From NCBI GenBank assembly GCA_026702755.1, contig JAPPBX010000031.1:84227-148226 (forward strand): DNA of 64,000 bases. The letters run 5' to 3'. The notes under the pieces were generated by a model. The model had not been told where the DNA came from. It did not search any database and saw only the letters and a list, made by a program, of their open reading frames with translations. Below, piece by piece: positions 1 to 8,593 of the stretch. Each line of letters starts with the position of its first letter. Position 1 is the first letter of the stretch. The position numbers were made by a program, and so were the translations under genes. This DNA comes from Candidatus Poribacteria bacterium. GTDB taxonomy: Bacteria; Poribacteria; WGA-4E; WGA-3G.

Positions 1-362
1 GCGATGGCTGCTGATGCACCGGGAATGGGAACGATTGGGATTTCTGCGGCGATGCATGCGCGTAGGAGCGGATACCCCGGATCGGAAATAATAGGCGTAC
101 CAGCATCTGAAACAAGGGCAATTGCTTCGCCTGTTTGCAAGCGTGCAATCAGTTTATCAGATTTTGATTGCTCGTTACCTTCAAAGTAGCTTGTCAGTGG
201 TGTTTGAATATCATAATGCGTTAGCAGGCGACGTGTCTGACGCGTATCCTCAGCAGCGATGAGGTCTACCTCTTCAAGGATGCGTAGCGCACGCAAGGTA
301 ATATCCTCTAAATTCCCGATCGGTGTACTCACGAGGTAAAGTGTGCCGGGTGGCGTGTTCAT
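1..362 (-). CDS. rsmI: 16S rRNA (cytidine-2'-O)-methyltransferase RsmI, 5' part (cut by window start)
   Basis: Reading the minus strand from an ATG at 360-362 gives 120 uninterrupted codons that run off the window edge. The N-terminus [20 protein letters not shown], then an AEDTR motif and [16 protein letters not shown], is the signature of the RsmI subfamily of tetrapyrrole-methylase-fold enzymes. These 2'-O-methylate C1402 of 16S rRNA with SAM and tune decoding at the P site. RsmI is normally about 280 aa, so more than half lies outside the window. No clear Shine-Dalgarno precedes the ATG; the upstream DNA is a repetitive palindrome (366-469). Family assignment is confident from motifs. Nothing odd is visible in the part present. 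Confidence 0.93.
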   Translation of the reverse strand, partial: MNTPPGTLYLVSTPIGNLEDITLRALRILEEVDLIAAEDTRQTRRLLTHYDIQTPLTSYFEGNEQSKSDKLIARLQTGEAIALVSDAGTPIISDPGYPLLRACIAAEIPIVPIPGASAAI

Positions 363-365
363 TTT

Positions 366-469
366 ATTAGTTATCAGTTATCGGTTATCAGTTGTCGGTT
401 AAAGAGGTTCTGACTCATACTAAGTATTTCTTTTTAACCGACGACTGACAATTACTGACTACCACTCCC
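366..469. repeat. TTATCAGTT-type imperfect palindrome, copy 1
   Basis: Left arm units of the form GTTATCAGTTATCGGTTATCAG are answered about 50 bases later by TTAACCGACGACTGACAATT, so the stretch can fold into a long imperfect hairpin. It lies between the divergent rsmI and the PorV-like gene. The same unit recurs at about 1330, 8594, 32424 and 42797, which marks it as a dispersed intergenic repeat. Confidence 0.7.
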
Positions 470-506
470 CTTGCTATATTGGGCGTTCCATGCTAAATTA
501 ACGACA

Positions 507-1331
507 ATGAAAACGACCTACGCTATCATAAGTCTTCTGTGGTTGATAACGCCAGTATGTGCCAAGACGGAACTCCCATTTGAATCGACACGCCCGCTCT
601 ACGTTGGGGCACGGGCTTTAGGTATGGGCAATGCCTTCACCGCTGTCGCCGACGATGCCAGTGCAGGTTTTTGGAACCCTGCCGGACTAATTCAGTGGCA
701 AGGTGTGAAACTCTTCGCGGTCAATAAGTTTCATGACCGAAGTGAGTACCGATTTGACCCAAAAGGGATCGGCTATAGTTACCGCGGCTATAGCCTTTTT
801 TGGGGAAACAAAATCGCGATCGGTGTTGACAGTGGCGTTCCTGATTTCAACTATTATGGGATCGCTCGCCAACTCGGTCCGTATGCTGCAGCCGGATTGA
901 GTCTTAAGTTCAAGCGAAGACACCCTTCCAATGTCTATCAATTTTTCGGCTACGAGACGACGTACGATCTCGGAGTCCTTTTCAAACCACACCCAGATTT
1001 CAAATTTGGGTGTCTCGCTCAGAATCTGGAGGGCTTTGGTATTCAATGGCTGACGCTCGGTATCGCCTATCGTTACGCGGAACACTGGTTGAAAAGCGCG
1101 CCTTGCGAATTTTCAGTCGATGTCGCTGTCCCCACAGCAGGCGAAACACCTGAATTATACATCGGTGCGGAGTGGCATCCCCTCCAAGTACTCCACATCC
1201 GTCTCGGTAGTTCAAACGGTGTCTTGACAACCGGAATAGGCATTGCGTGGAAAGGGGTTGGTATCAACTACGCCCGAATTTTTGAGAAGCCCTCCACATC
1301 GGATTTTATTGGGATAACCATCAGTCTTTAG
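507..1331 (+). CDS. PorV/UPF0164-like outer-membrane beta-barrel protein
   Basis: About 274 aa when started at the ATG at 507, which puts a classical signal peptide first (MKTTYAIISLLWLITPVCA). An upstream in-frame ATG at 471 would only add a hydrophilic leader. After cleavage comes RPLYVGARALGMGNAFTAVA followed by a FWNPAGL motif, the signature of PorV/PorQ/UPF0164-type barrels (FadL-related fold). The remainder alternates short polar and hydrophobic stretches ending in a C-terminal hydrophobic residue, as expected for beta strands. PorV proteins act as outer-membrane scaffolds or shuttles in type IX secretion, but this short stand-alone paralog cannot be assigned a cargo. It stands alone between two palindromic repeats. 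Localisation is fairly sure; function is unknown. Confidence 0.7.
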   Translation: MKTTYAIISLLWLITPVCAKTELPFESTRPLYVGARALGMGNAFTAVADDASAGFWNPAGLIQWQGVKLFAVNKFHDRSEYRFDPKGIGYSYRGYSLFWGNKIAIGVDSGVPDFNYYGIARQLGPYAAAGLSLKFKRRHPSNVYQFFGYETTYDLGVLFKPHPDFKFGCLAQNLEGFGIQWLTLGIAYRYAEHWLKSAPCEFSVDVAVPTAGETPELYIGAEWHPLQVLHIRLGSSNGVLTTGIGIAWKGVGINYARIFEKPSTSDFIGITISL

Positions 1332-1410
1332 TAGTCAGTTATCAGTTAAGATGTGCTACACCCAAGTCCAGGTCTCTTTTAACTGACAACCGATAACTGA
1401 CAACTGAAAA
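1330..1410. repeat. TTATCAGTT-type palindrome, copy 2, between convergent genes
   Basis: Arms AGTTATCAGTTAA (left) and TTTAACTGACAACCGATAACTG (right) enclose about 30 bases. It fills the whole gap between the ends of the PorV-like gene (+) and the protease gene (-). It could serve as a bidirectional terminator, though its low GC content argues for a repeat element first. Confidence 0.65.
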
Positions 1411-2859
1411 CTATTTATCACCTGTCTCTTTCCAGTCCAATACCTCTTGACTCCATTCAAATTGTTGCAATGGACCAAATTTGAGATTGACCGTTAAACT
1501 TTTCGGTGTCGGCGAACTGTCGAATAGATTGAAATCACGAACGACAACATAAGTGTGCTGTCCATCGGTAATCGTCTTGCACGCCTCAATGAAGTCGTCT
1601 AAGTTACGGATCTGTTTTCCGTTTATATCAAGGATAACGACCTTAGAGTTCCCATTCCGCTCCTGCAAACCGACCCGCGAGAAACTACTACCAGCAACGG
1701 CATGGGGTAAATAAACACCGTCGGCTTCCAAAAAAAGTATGCGACGCAGCTGCGGTGTAATATCGTGAAAGATCGCGCCACCAAACCTGACAAAACGACT
1801 GACCTTTTTTGCCTCCAAATCTTCCACAGGGACATCAATGCTCAGATTTTCCCCATTCCGATAGAGGTCTAAATTGACGCTTTTTCCAACGTTCTGATTC
1901 AGGACAGCATCGAAGGTATAGAGATCGTCCTTGATAAGTTCACCATTGATACGATAGATAATATCAGATGCGCGAAGGTCGGCTTCACCGGTCGTCCGCG
2001 GGACAATGGATTCAATTTGGATGACCTTGGGTGTCCCGGCTTTGGAGGGACCAATCTCTTTTCGCAGAGCGGCGGGAAAATTAAAATGTTTGATGGCTTC
2101 ACCAATAGAGACGAGTTCCAGATCCACACCGATTTCGCCGCGTTGGATTGACATTTTGTTCCGAATCAATTCAAGCGCATCGTAGAGATAGTCGATTGGC
2201 AGTTCAAAACTGGAGGTATCCGTGCCGCGCGCATGAATAGCGATAACTTTGCCTTCGGTATTCCAGACGGGGCTTCCACTTGAGCCACCCGTCCGGTCAA
2301 ACGTGGTGTGAATGTAACTGGAATGCCGGTCCCCTTTGTTAACATTGAGGTTCGTAATTCTTCCGAATTTGATGGTATATTCCTCTTTCTCGTTGTTCCC
2401 AATGAGTAAAAGTTCATCACCAAGAGAGAGGGAATCCCATTCGCCGAGTTCAACCGCCTTGAGTTCAAAATCGACCTCGGCAGGATCAATTTGATAAAAC
2501 CCGAAGTCGTGTGTCGGATCGTAGTAGAGAATGCGCGCTTCCGTAAAACTACCGTCGTGAAAGTTAATTTTGACGTAAGAAGGGCTGCTGCCGGTGACAT
2601 GGCGGTTCGTGGCGATAATACCGTGCTCCGCATCCACAACAAAACCGGTGGCAAAATTTGTGCCCTTCACTTCCGTTTCAAAGACGACCTCTGAGGAGGT
2701 TTCGACATTTACCACCATCGGTTTGTAGGCGGCAACCTGTTCTGTCCAATCGTGTTGGGCATTGGCGTTTATAACCAGCGTAAAGAGCAGGAACATCGCC
2801 AAAATTGCACTGCTTGTGTAGTTTCTAACCACACTTCTAAAAATTTGTTTCATGATCAT
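1411..2859 (-). CDS. HtrA/DegP-like trypsin-family serine protease with two PDZ-like regions
   Basis: 482 aa. An N-terminal signal peptide (about residues 1-34, ending INANA) implies export. The trypsin-like domain carries the triad in order: His87 (TNRHV), Asp118 (THDFGF) and Ser194 in GGSSGSPV. Two PDZ-like regions follow: about residues 275-350 (RASDIIYRINGELI) and about 390-460 (VVILDINGKQIRNLDDFIEA). This is the layout of periplasmic quality-control proteases such as DegP/DegS, although the Ser motif GSSGSP differs from the usual GNSGG. Start chosen at the first ATG because two nearby Met codons precede the signal peptide. It is monocistronic, with repeats on one side and a gene-poor 400-base gap on the other. 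Substrates cannot be told from sequence. Confidence 0.85.
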   Translation of the reverse strand: MIMKQIFRSVVRNYTSSAILAMFLLFTLVINANAQHDWTEQVAAYKPMVVNVETSSEVVFETEVKGTNFATGFVVDAEHGIIATNRHVTGSSPSYVKINFHDGSFTEARILYYDPTHDFGFYQIDPAEVDFELKAVELGEWDSLSLGDELLLIGNNEKEEYTIKFGRITNLNVNKGDRHSSYIHTTFDRTGGSSGSPVWNTEGKVIAIHARGTDTSSFELPIDYLYDALELIRNKMSIQRGEIGVDLELVSIGEAIKHFNFPAALRKEIGPSKAGTPKVIQIESIVPRTTGEADLRASDIIYRINGELIKDDLYTFDAVLNQNVGKSVNLDLYRNGENLSIDVPVEDLEAKKVSRFVRFGGAIFHDITPQLRRILFLEADGVYLPHAVAGSSFSRVGLQERNGNSKVVILDINGKQIRNLDDFIEACKTITDGQHTYVVVRDFNLFDSSPTPKSLTVNLKFGPLQQFEWSQEVLDWKETGDK

Positions 2860-3258
2860 CCTTTTCTGCTTTGGAACGTTTTTTATTTTTTTAAGAGTTT
2901 AGCACAGCGGTGTAGAGATGTCAAATCATTTTTTAAAGCCGATTAAACATAAGCGGATAGGGGTTGGGAAACGCAATCCCTACAGTTCCCTCCGCGTGTG
3001 CAAATAATTACGGGTTCTACTGTAATTGGGTGCTACAAGTACTAATTGTCTGAATCGCGGATTACACGGATGACGCGGATGACGCGGATTTTAATCGACT
3101 TTCATTGAAGATTTTACTCCCATAATAATGGCATCTATAAAATAGCAGCTCTTGACGGTGCTTCTCAAATCTGATATATTATTGACACTTTTACATAACA
3201 AACTCCAAAAACTTGTAAACTACATCGAATAGTCTTAAGTAGGAGAGGAACTTGAGAA
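2860..3258. other. Gene-free 399-base gap with hairpin, GGAT-periodic repeat and promoter
   Basis: No credible gene is seen. The stretch holds an AGGGGTTG...CAATCCCT hairpin (about 2960-2983), a direct repeat in which ACACGGAT / GACGCGGAT / GACGCGGAT units follow one another (about 3057-3091), and the promoter of the downstream acetamidase gene (3152-3180). The GGAT-periodic repeat has a relative at about 47990. Confidence 0.6.
3152..3180 (+). promoter_or_regulatory. Putative sigma-70-type promoter for the acetamidase gene
   Basis: TTGACG (3152-3157) and TATATT (3175-3180) are separated by 17 bases. The gene's ATG lies about 80 bases downstream behind a strong AGGAGAGG ribosome-binding site at about 3241. 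A second TTGACA at about 3184 lacks a good -10 partner. Confidence 0.5.
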
Positions 3259-4179
3259 ATGGCGACACATCACTTTGAACCAACGGTCTATTATACGGCG
3301 ATTGGCGCGCATGAACCGGTACTCCATATCGAGAGCGGCGACACCGTCTTCACAACTACCGTGGACAACGCAGGGTACGATGCCAACGATACACAGGTCA
3401 CTGAAAGAGGCAATCCACAGACGGGTCCTTTTTATATCGAATCGGCAGAACCGGGGGATACACTATCCGTTCATTTCGATCGGATCGTCCCGAACCGTTC
3501 GATCGGACGGACGGCTATGGTCGTTGCGCCCAATGTTTTGGATCCGCACTATGTAGCATCCGAGATGCCGGAAGGCGGTCTCGCAGAGTGGCACGTGGAT
3601 GTAGAGAAATGGACAGCGACATTGATGACCCCAGAGACGCAGTTGGGTAAACTCACACTGCCGCTTGAACCGATGGTCGGATGTTTCGGAGTGGCACCAC
3701 CTCGTGGGCAGGCGATTTCGACAGCTACCTCCTCTACACACGGCGGAAATATGGATTATCGCGGTTTTCAGGAAGGTGTCACCGTCTACTTTCCCGTTTT
3801 TGTCTCCGGCGCGCTCTTCTACCTCGGCGATGGACACGCCGTGCAGGGTGACGGCGAAATCGTCGGGACCGGTATCGAAATCTCTTTCGACGTTCAGTTT
3901 ACGGTTGAAGTGCTGAAAGGGAAAGGCATCAACTGGCCCCGCGCCGAAAATAGTGATTACATCCTGACAGCAGGCAACGCGCGTCCGTTAGATCAGGCAG
4001 TGCAGCACGCGACGACGGAACTACTCCGGTGGTTGGGTGAACTCGGTTTGGAGAAAAGTGCAGCACACATCCTTTTAGGACAAGCGGTAGAGTACGATAT
4101 GGGTAACGTGTTCGATCCAGCGTATACGATGGTCTGCAAAATCAAAAAGTCGATATTACAAGATATCGGGATTATGTAA
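3259..4179 (+). CDS. Acetamidase/formamidase family protein
   Basis: 306 aa, close to the family's usual length. Diagnostic stretches include the N-terminal HIESGDTVFTTTVDNAGYDA, a TGPFYIESAEPGDTL motif and VGCFGVAPPRGQAIS. The predicted role is cytosolic hydrolysis of a short-chain amide (formamide or acetamide) to ammonia and the acid, i.e. nitrogen scavenging. A strong ribosome-binding site (AGGAGAGG) sits 11 bases before the ATG, and a sigma-70-type promoter lies about 80 bases upstream. No amide transporter or regulator is adjacent. The PIN-domain gene downstream is convergent. Family assignment is confident; substrate is not resolved. Confidence 0.88.
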   Translation: MATHHFEPTVYYTAIGAHEPVLHIESGDTVFTTTVDNAGYDANDTQVTERGNPQTGPFYIESAEPGDTLSVHFDRIVPNRSIGRTAMVVAPNVLDPHYVASEMPEGGLAEWHVDVEKWTATLMTPETQLGKLTLPLEPMVGCFGVAPPRGQAISTATSSTHGGNMDYRGFQEGVTVYFPVFVSGALFYLGDGHAVQGDGEIVGTGIEISFDVQFTVEVLKGKGINWPRAENSDYILTAGNARPLDQAVQHATTELLRWLGELGLEKSAAHILLGQAVEYDMGNVFDPAYTMVCKIKKSILQDIGIM

Positions 4180-4224
4180 TGTGTTTGGCGTGCCATCAAA
4201 CGAAAACTGTGCTGCATTTGGCGA

Positions 4225-4240
4225 AACAATTGAGATTGTT
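4225..4240. terminator. Weak hairpin between convergent genes
   Basis: AACAAT and ATTGTT arms surround a TGAG loop, followed by GTTTACTATTTCTT. It lies in the 81-base gap between the acetamidase gene and the oppositely oriented PIN gene. The stem is short, so this is only a candidate bidirectional terminator. Confidence 0.25.
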
Positions 4241-4260
4241 GTTTACTATTTCTTATCTGC

Positions 4261-4803
4261 CTAAAGAAGATTAGAATTCGCGGTCAGGATCGCGATTTCC
4301 TGAGTTTTAAAATCGCCATCGTTTGTTATTAAGGTGAATCCGTTGCTTTTGCAGATTTCAGTTATGACCTGATCGTTAAAGTCTAAATTACCGGTGGCAT
4401 AATCAGCGAGCAGAGCGTTCATTGGTAACGCTCTGAAGCTGCTTTCTACCTTTGAACAAGAACTCAGAACTAACTCAACATCAGCAGCAATATCTTCAGC
4501 AACTGGTTTAAAATACGAACTGCTGCGAAAAGTTTTGAAGGTGTTCGGATAGGATGAGGCATCTCTCCATTTCAACCGAGCATAAGCGTTAATGAATTCT
4601 GAAACAACAAGCACATCAATATAAATTCGGCTTTTTGCTCTCAAAATACGGTTAAAGACGCTTGCGTAGATAGACCGCCAATAAGATCTCCGTTTCGGCG
4701 GTCCGTATAGATACAACCAGATATTAGAATCCAGAAACAGTTTATCTTGTGGGGTGAAGTTATAGTACCGGACATCAGATGCCTTATATGTCATAGTCAT
4801 CAT
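4261..4803 (-). CDS. PIN-domain nuclease (VapC-like toxin candidate)
   Basis: 180 aa. PIN acidic residues are visible in order: Asp25 (LFLDSNIW), Glu69 (VVSEFIN), Asp141/Asp144 (NLDFNDQ) and Asp162 (ITNDGDF), which together bind Mg or Mn in this RNase fold. The start region MMTMTYK overlaps the end of the upstream STAS-like gene by about 20 bases, so the two are translationally coupled. VapC toxins are usually 130-150 aa; this is slightly longer because of the N-terminal lead. The gene order (small upstream partner, downstream PIN) is that of a toxin-antitoxin pair, but the partner is not a DNA-binding VapB type. Nuclease family is confident; toxin role is inferred from context. Confidence 0.75.
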   Translation of the reverse strand: MMTMTYKASDVRYYNFTPQDKLFLDSNIWLYLYGPPKRRSYWRSIYASVFNRILRAKSRIYIDVLVVSEFINAYARLKWRDASSYPNTFKTFRSSSYFKPVAEDIAADVELVLSSCSKVESSFRALPMNALLADYATGNLDFNDQVITEICKSNGFTLITNDGDFKTQEIAILTANSNLL

Positions 4804-5149
4804 CCTCTAACACCTCTTGAAATATTTGATTGAATCTCTGCGGATCCTTGAAATACAATTTGGCATTACGAGTGACGCGGTCCAGGAAAGCGAGGTCGTC
4901 TGGTGCTATATCTTCCACTTTCAGTAGAGAACGGATCTTTTCCTCACTGAATGTTCCGTACAATTCACCAACTGCAGCAGTGAGGAAAGGCGTTGTTAAT
5001 GCTGTGACGTTGTGAAACGAGAGGACAACCTCTTGATCCGCCCTCAGCGCAGCGGCAAGGTGTTTATGAACCTTCTCGCCATCGTCGGAAGCAACGCAGA
5101 AAGGGCTGCCCACGACTTCAAACATGGATATTCTAATATTTTCTGACAT
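4784..5149 (-). CDS. STAS-like DUF4325 domain protein, coupled to the PIN gene
   Basis: About 121 aa from the ATG at 5149 (MSENIRISMF). That start is preferred over a GTG nine bases upstream because AAGGTGAT lies at good spacing before it. The core VVLSFHNVTALTTPFLTAAV followed by GELYG matches the STAS-like DUF4325 pattern (a hydrophobic strand, then a Ser/Thr-rich helix start). DUF4325 proteins often accompany ATPases or signalling proteins of unknown role. The C-terminus is strongly acidic (EVLEDDDYDI) and could mask the basic surface of the PIN partner; that is inference. The overlap with the PIN gene supports a two-gene unit. Confidence 0.65.
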   Translation of the reverse strand: MSENIRISMFEVVGSPFCVASDDGEKVHKHLAAALRADQEVVLSFHNVTALTTPFLTAAVGELYGTFSEEKIRSLLKVEDIAPDDLAFLDRVTRNAKLYFKDPQRFNQIFQEVLEDDDYDI

Positions 5150-5368
5150 AATTATCACCTTAAAAATGTGTAAGTCCTAATAGATGTAAACTGTCCAAAC
5201 TTTAGTAATATCATATCACAAAAAATCGAGAAATCCAAAGAAATACGCGAGAAAAACTTTATTAATCATAAGTATTTTTGGTATTCGTTAAATCTTGCCC
5301 ATTCTTCCACACTTCCAAAATTATCTCACAGTTTCGTGTGAGGAACAACTTGCGTTATAATAGCCATT

Positions 5369-6196
5369 CTAAGATTTATTCATATCCAATTCCGCCATAG
5401 ATCTGAGATTCAATAACGGTGTCATCACGCCGCCAGCAGCGGGGAGGACGACCCCCGTATCGTAAAGTTTCATCGCAGAAATGGTGGCGTGTGCAACATC
5501 TTCAGGCGCACCCGCGCGGACCATAAAGATGTAGCCTTTCTCCGCCGCCTCCTCATAATCCGGGATACGGACGCGCGAGAGGTCCGTATCAATCACCCCT
5601 GCAGCGATGCCGTTGACCTTAATCCCGTGCGCCGCCAATCGTCCAGCAAAGGCACGCATGCTCATCTCCAATCCTGCTTTTGAGATACAGTAGGCTGTAC
5701 GGTTGTCGGATGCCATGATATCGGAAATCGAGAGCGTGTAGATAATGCACCCGCGGATCTCGTTTGCTACCATGTAGTTTGCGACGCGTTGTGTGAGGAA
5801 ATGGGTTGCCTTGAGGTTCGTATTGACGATCAGATCAAACTGTTCCGGGGTCTCCTCAAGAATATCAGCGATGCGGGTGATACCAGCGTTATTGATGAGG
5901 ATATCAACTTTTCCGAAGGCATCGTGTGCGGTGTTAAGCAATCTTTCATGTGCATCAAGGTCGCTGATGTCGGCTTGGATGATAACCGCTTTCCTGCCGA
6001 GTGCTTCCACCTCTTGTTGCACGGATTCAGCGGCATCACGGTTTTGGTTGTAGTTGATAAGCACGTCGGCACCTTGGCGTGCCAATTCGATGGCGATTGC
6101 GCGCCCGATGCCTCGACTGGAGCCAGTTACGATTGCGGACTTGTCTGTGAATGAAACGTCTGTTGCGAAAAATCCAAGGTCTTTATCTGTTGGCAT
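5369..6196 (-). CDS. SDR-family NAD(P)-dependent oxidoreductase
   Basis: 275 aa, typical for classical short-chain dehydrogenases. The Rossmann cofactor motif TGSSRGIG is at residues 24-31, NNAG at 102-105, and the catalytic Ser156 with Tyr169-xxx-Lys173 (AYCISK) complete the active site. The N-terminal 15 residues precede the first beta strand. A GGAGAAAAT ribosome-binding site supports the ATG. The fold resembles FabG-like or sugar/steroid SDRs; the sequence does not fix the substrate. It lies alone, 160 bases upstream of OppC's end on the same strand and separated from it by hairpin repeats. Confidence 0.85.
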   Translation of the reverse strand: MPTDKDLGFFATDVSFTDKSAIVTGSSRGIGRAIAIELARQGADVLINYNQNRDAAESVQQEVEALGRKAVIIQADISDLDAHERLLNTAHDAFGKVDILINNAGITRIADILEETPEQFDLIVNTNLKATHFLTQRVANYMVANEIRGCIIYTLSISDIMASDNRTAYCISKAGLEMSMRAFAGRLAAHGIKVNGIAAGVIDTDLSRVRIPDYEEAAEKGYIFMVRAGAPEDVAHATISAMKLYDTGVVLPAAGGVMTPLLNLRSMAELDMNKS

Positions 6197-6238
6197 ATTT
6201 TCTCCATAAGTGTCAATTAAGGTTTCTACCTAAAATCC

Positions 6239-6356
6239 GGTGCGGTTCCAAACCGCACCTACCGGGCCTGGGGGGCGAGACGGCACACGGCGTGTGTCTA
6301 ATGTAGTGAAAAGATAAGTTGGACAATTTTGTGAACGGCACACGGAGTGTGCCTAC
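6239..6356. repeat. Cluster of GC-rich short hairpins
   Basis: GGTGCGGTT (6239-6247) and AACCGCACC (6251-6259) form a 9-bp stem followed by TACCGGG. Two more hairpins, GGCACAC...GTGTG (about 6283) and GGCACAC-GGA-GTGTGCC (about 6336), follow, the last ending in TACTACC. The first is nearly identical, with its flank, to the hairpin at 29942. They sit downstream of the transporter operon and may act as its terminator, but their dispersed nature points to a repeat family. Confidence 0.65.
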
Positions 6357-6361
6357 TACCT

Positions 6362-7444
6362 TTAATCTGAGTATGGATCCGCGGCATCGCGGAGGGCATC
6401 TCCTAAGAAGTTGAAAGCGATGACGACGATGAGTACTGGAACAGCAGGGAAAATGAGCCACGGATAATGGAGCAGCACGGTGACGCGTTGTGCCTCTTCC
6501 AGCAGAACACCCCAACTCGTCATCGGGGGACGGATGCCCAATCCCAAGAAACTGAGAGCGGTCTCGCCCAAGATCATACCGGGGATAGCGAGCGTGGCGA
6601 TAACGATGATATGGCTATAACATCCGGGTAATAAGTGCCTTGTGATGATGTGCCAATGTCCCGCGCCTGCGGCGCGTGCTGCCATCACGAAATCGCTCTC
6701 CCGATACGCCAAGACCTTACCGCGCACCTGTCGTGCCAAACCACCCCAACGTATAATCGACAAAATGATCGTAATTCCGAAGTAGATTTGGATGCTCGAC
6801 CAACCGGGTGGCAGTGCGGCACCGAGTGCCATCCACAGTGGGATGTCCGGGAATGCCGAAAGGATTTCAATAATACGTTGGATCAGGTTGTCCACCCATC
6901 CGCCCCAGTATCCAGATATCGTGCCGAGGATAGAACCGAGGACGATACTCAGAAACACACCGACCAAGCCGAGCGTCATTGAGACGCGCGCGCCGTACAT
7001 GATCCGTGAAAACAGGTCGCGTCCCATCCGATCGGTACCTAACAGGAACATGGGACCGGCGGAACTGAAGAAATGTCTTCTGCCCTCCGCATCCTTAAAG
7101 AAGAATTCAACGGGATGCCGCTGCGTTAAATCCTTAGTGAATTCTAACTCAAGACTTTCTGGGTTGCGGACAGATTTTAACCCGTGCACATAGAAGCCAT
7201 CTTCGACTGAGAAATGGAGGCGTTGGGGCGGCACGTGCCGCAGTCGCATGTTAATTTCGTTATAGTGATAGGGTGCGAAGAAATCTGCACCGATCGCAAG
7301 AATATAGAAGAGCAGCAGGAGGACACCAGCGATAAGCCCCATCCGATTTTTGCGAAACCGTCGCCAGATGAGTTGACGATAACTTAATTGTCCTACTTCC
7401 CCTGCATCTTTAACTTCTTCCCCAGTCTCAATTGTAGGTTCCAT
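6362..7444 (-). CDS. Peptide ABC transporter permease (OppC/DppC type)
   Basis: 360 aa, longer than the usual ~300 because of a periplasmic loop of about 100 residues after the first membrane segment (residues about 35-55). The BPD_transp_1 region holds the EAA-type loop VMAARAAGAGHWHIITRHLLPG and the conserved end FLGDALRDAADPY, both diagnostic for the DppC/OppC inner-membrane subunit. The permease forms the channel with OppB and is driven by the OppD/OppF ATPases encoded upstream in the same operon. It is the last gene of the operon, separated from oppB by a repeat element (7445-7588). Role is confident; peptide specificity is not visible. Confidence 0.9.
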   Translation of the reverse strand: MEPTIETGEEVKDAGEVGQLSYRQLIWRRFRKNRMGLIAGVLLLLFYILAIGADFFAPYHYNEINMRLRHVPPQRLHFSVEDGFYVHGLKSVRNPESLELEFTKDLTQRHPVEFFFKDAEGRRHFFSSAGPMFLLGTDRMGRDLFSRIMYGARVSMTLGLVGVFLSIVLGSILGTISGYWGGWVDNLIQRIIEILSAFPDIPLWMALGAALPPGWSSIQIYFGITIILSIIRWGGLARQVRGKVLAYRESDFVMAARAAGAGHWHIITRHLLPGCYSHIIVIATLAIPGMILGETALSFLGLGIRPPMTSWGVLLEEAQRVTVLLHYPWLIFPAVPVLIVVIAFNFLGDALRDAADPYSD

Positions 7445-7588
7445 ATATTAATCCAAATTGTGTAGCCCGTAATGAAATTATGCCTTAAATGGCATAATTT
7501 GTCTTTGCTTTACATGTGGAGGGCGGATAGGTGAAATGCACATCATAGACTTAACAGACGTTATTACTCCGCAAGGTAAAATTAAAAA
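7445..7588. repeat. TAATTTTACCTTGCGG / AATTTGGATTAATATATG-bounded element, copy 1
   Basis: On the minus strand the gap between oppB and oppC starts TTTTTAATTTTACCTTGCGG and ends CAATTTGGATTAATATATG. The same two ends, with a different middle, bound the gap after oppD (12664-12793). The middle here contains a palindrome, AATTATGCC...GGCATAATT. This looks like a short non-coding mobile or interspersed element inserted inside the operon. Confidence 0.6.
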
Positions 7589-8575
7589 TCATTCATAGCG
7601 AATCCTCGGATCCACCCAAGCGAGGGCTATGTCTGCAAGCAGGTTGCCAATAACTAAAAGGAGACTCAACATCATAATTAACGTCCCCGCGAGATAGATG
7701 TCCTCGTTTAATAGACTGCGCAAGAGAATCGGTCCGACTGTCGGTAAGCCCAAGACAATTGAGACAATCGCTGAACCGGAGAGAATGCCCGGTAGGCTCA
7801 TTCCTAAAATACTGATGAGTGGGTTGATCGCAATCCGCACCGCATGTTTACTCACCACGACGATTTCCTTAAGTCCTTTCGCTCGTGCCGTTTGGACGAA
7901 AGGTTGTCCCAGAACATCAAGCAAATTGCCGCGCATAATCCGCATTAGGCTTGCTGTCCCATTAATCCCGACAACGATGACAGGAATCCAGAGATGTTTG
8001 AAAAGGTCGTTCAGTTTGCCCCAGGTCCACGGTGCGCCCTCATAGTAAGCGGAGAACAGTCCAAACAGGGGAACACCGAAGATGTCAAACGCAAATACCA
8101 TCAACGATAGTGCTAAGAGAAACGCTGGTATTGACATCCCGACAAAACTGAGGAAGGTGAGAAAGTTATCCGACCACTTGTATTGATGCGTTGCGGAATA
8201 GACACCGAGTGGGATAGCAACAACATAAGTAAAGATGAGCGATCCAACAGAAATCATCAGGGTAAAGGCTATCCTATCCCATATCAGTTCGTGAACTTCT
8301 CGCCTATATTCAAACGACTCGCCGAAGTTGCCACGTACAAAACCACCGATCCAGATAAAATAGCGTTTCCACAAAGGTTCGTTCAAGCCGTAGCGTGCCC
8401 GTAATTCTTCAACATGTGCCAGTGAGCTGCTATCGCCAAACTCCTCTTCCAACCGCTGAATTTCTCGGTCGAGGTAATCGCCTTGCGGGAGCTGGATAAT
8501 AATAAAAGAGATAATAGAAATCGCCAAGAGTGTCGGAATTGCGATCAAACATCGGCGAATGATATAGGTAATTAT
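7589..8575 (-). CDS. Peptide ABC transporter permease (OppB/DppB type), apparent ATA start
   Basis: The recognisable OppB N-terminus (ITYIIRR, then IPTLLAISIISF and QLPQGD) is only complete if translation starts at an ATA codon at 8573-8575, eight bases after a good GGAG ribosome-binding site. The first conventional start, a TTG at 8546-8548, has no Shine-Dalgarno and would cut off the conserved IIRR. From ATA the protein is 328 aa, normal for OppB. The permease domain includes the EAA loop VQTARAKGLKEIVVVSKHAV and ends WVDPRIRYE, both typical. It forms the inner-membrane pore with OppC. The ATA is either a rare start, a recent mutation, or a base error. Family is certain; start is not. Confidence 0.88.
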   Translation of the reverse strand: MITYIIRRCLIAIPTLLAISIISFIIIQLPQGDYLDREIQRLEEEFGDSSSLAHVEELRARYGLNEPLWKRYFIWIGGFVRGNFGESFEYRREVHELIWDRIAFTLMISVGSLIFTYVVAIPLGVYSATHQYKWSDNFLTFLSFVGMSIPAFLLALSLMVFAFDIFGVPLFGLFSAYYEGAPWTWGKLNDLFKHLWIPVIVVGINGTASLMRIMRGNLLDVLGQPFVQTARAKGLKEIVVVSKHAVRIAINPLISILGMSLPGILSGSAIVSIVLGLPTVGPILLRSLLNEDIYLAGTLIMMLSLLLVIGNLLADIALAWVDPRIRYE

Positions 8576-8593
8576 GGGTGTATCTCCTTCTTA

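Noticed and set aside
4..189. Plus-strand reading frame at the window start
   Set aside because: It is antisense to rsmI, whose protein motifs are unmistakable on the other strand.
6213..6515. 100-codon minus-strand reading frame rich in Arg, Ser and Pro
   Set aside because: It is a product of GC hairpins and the out-of-frame end of oppC.
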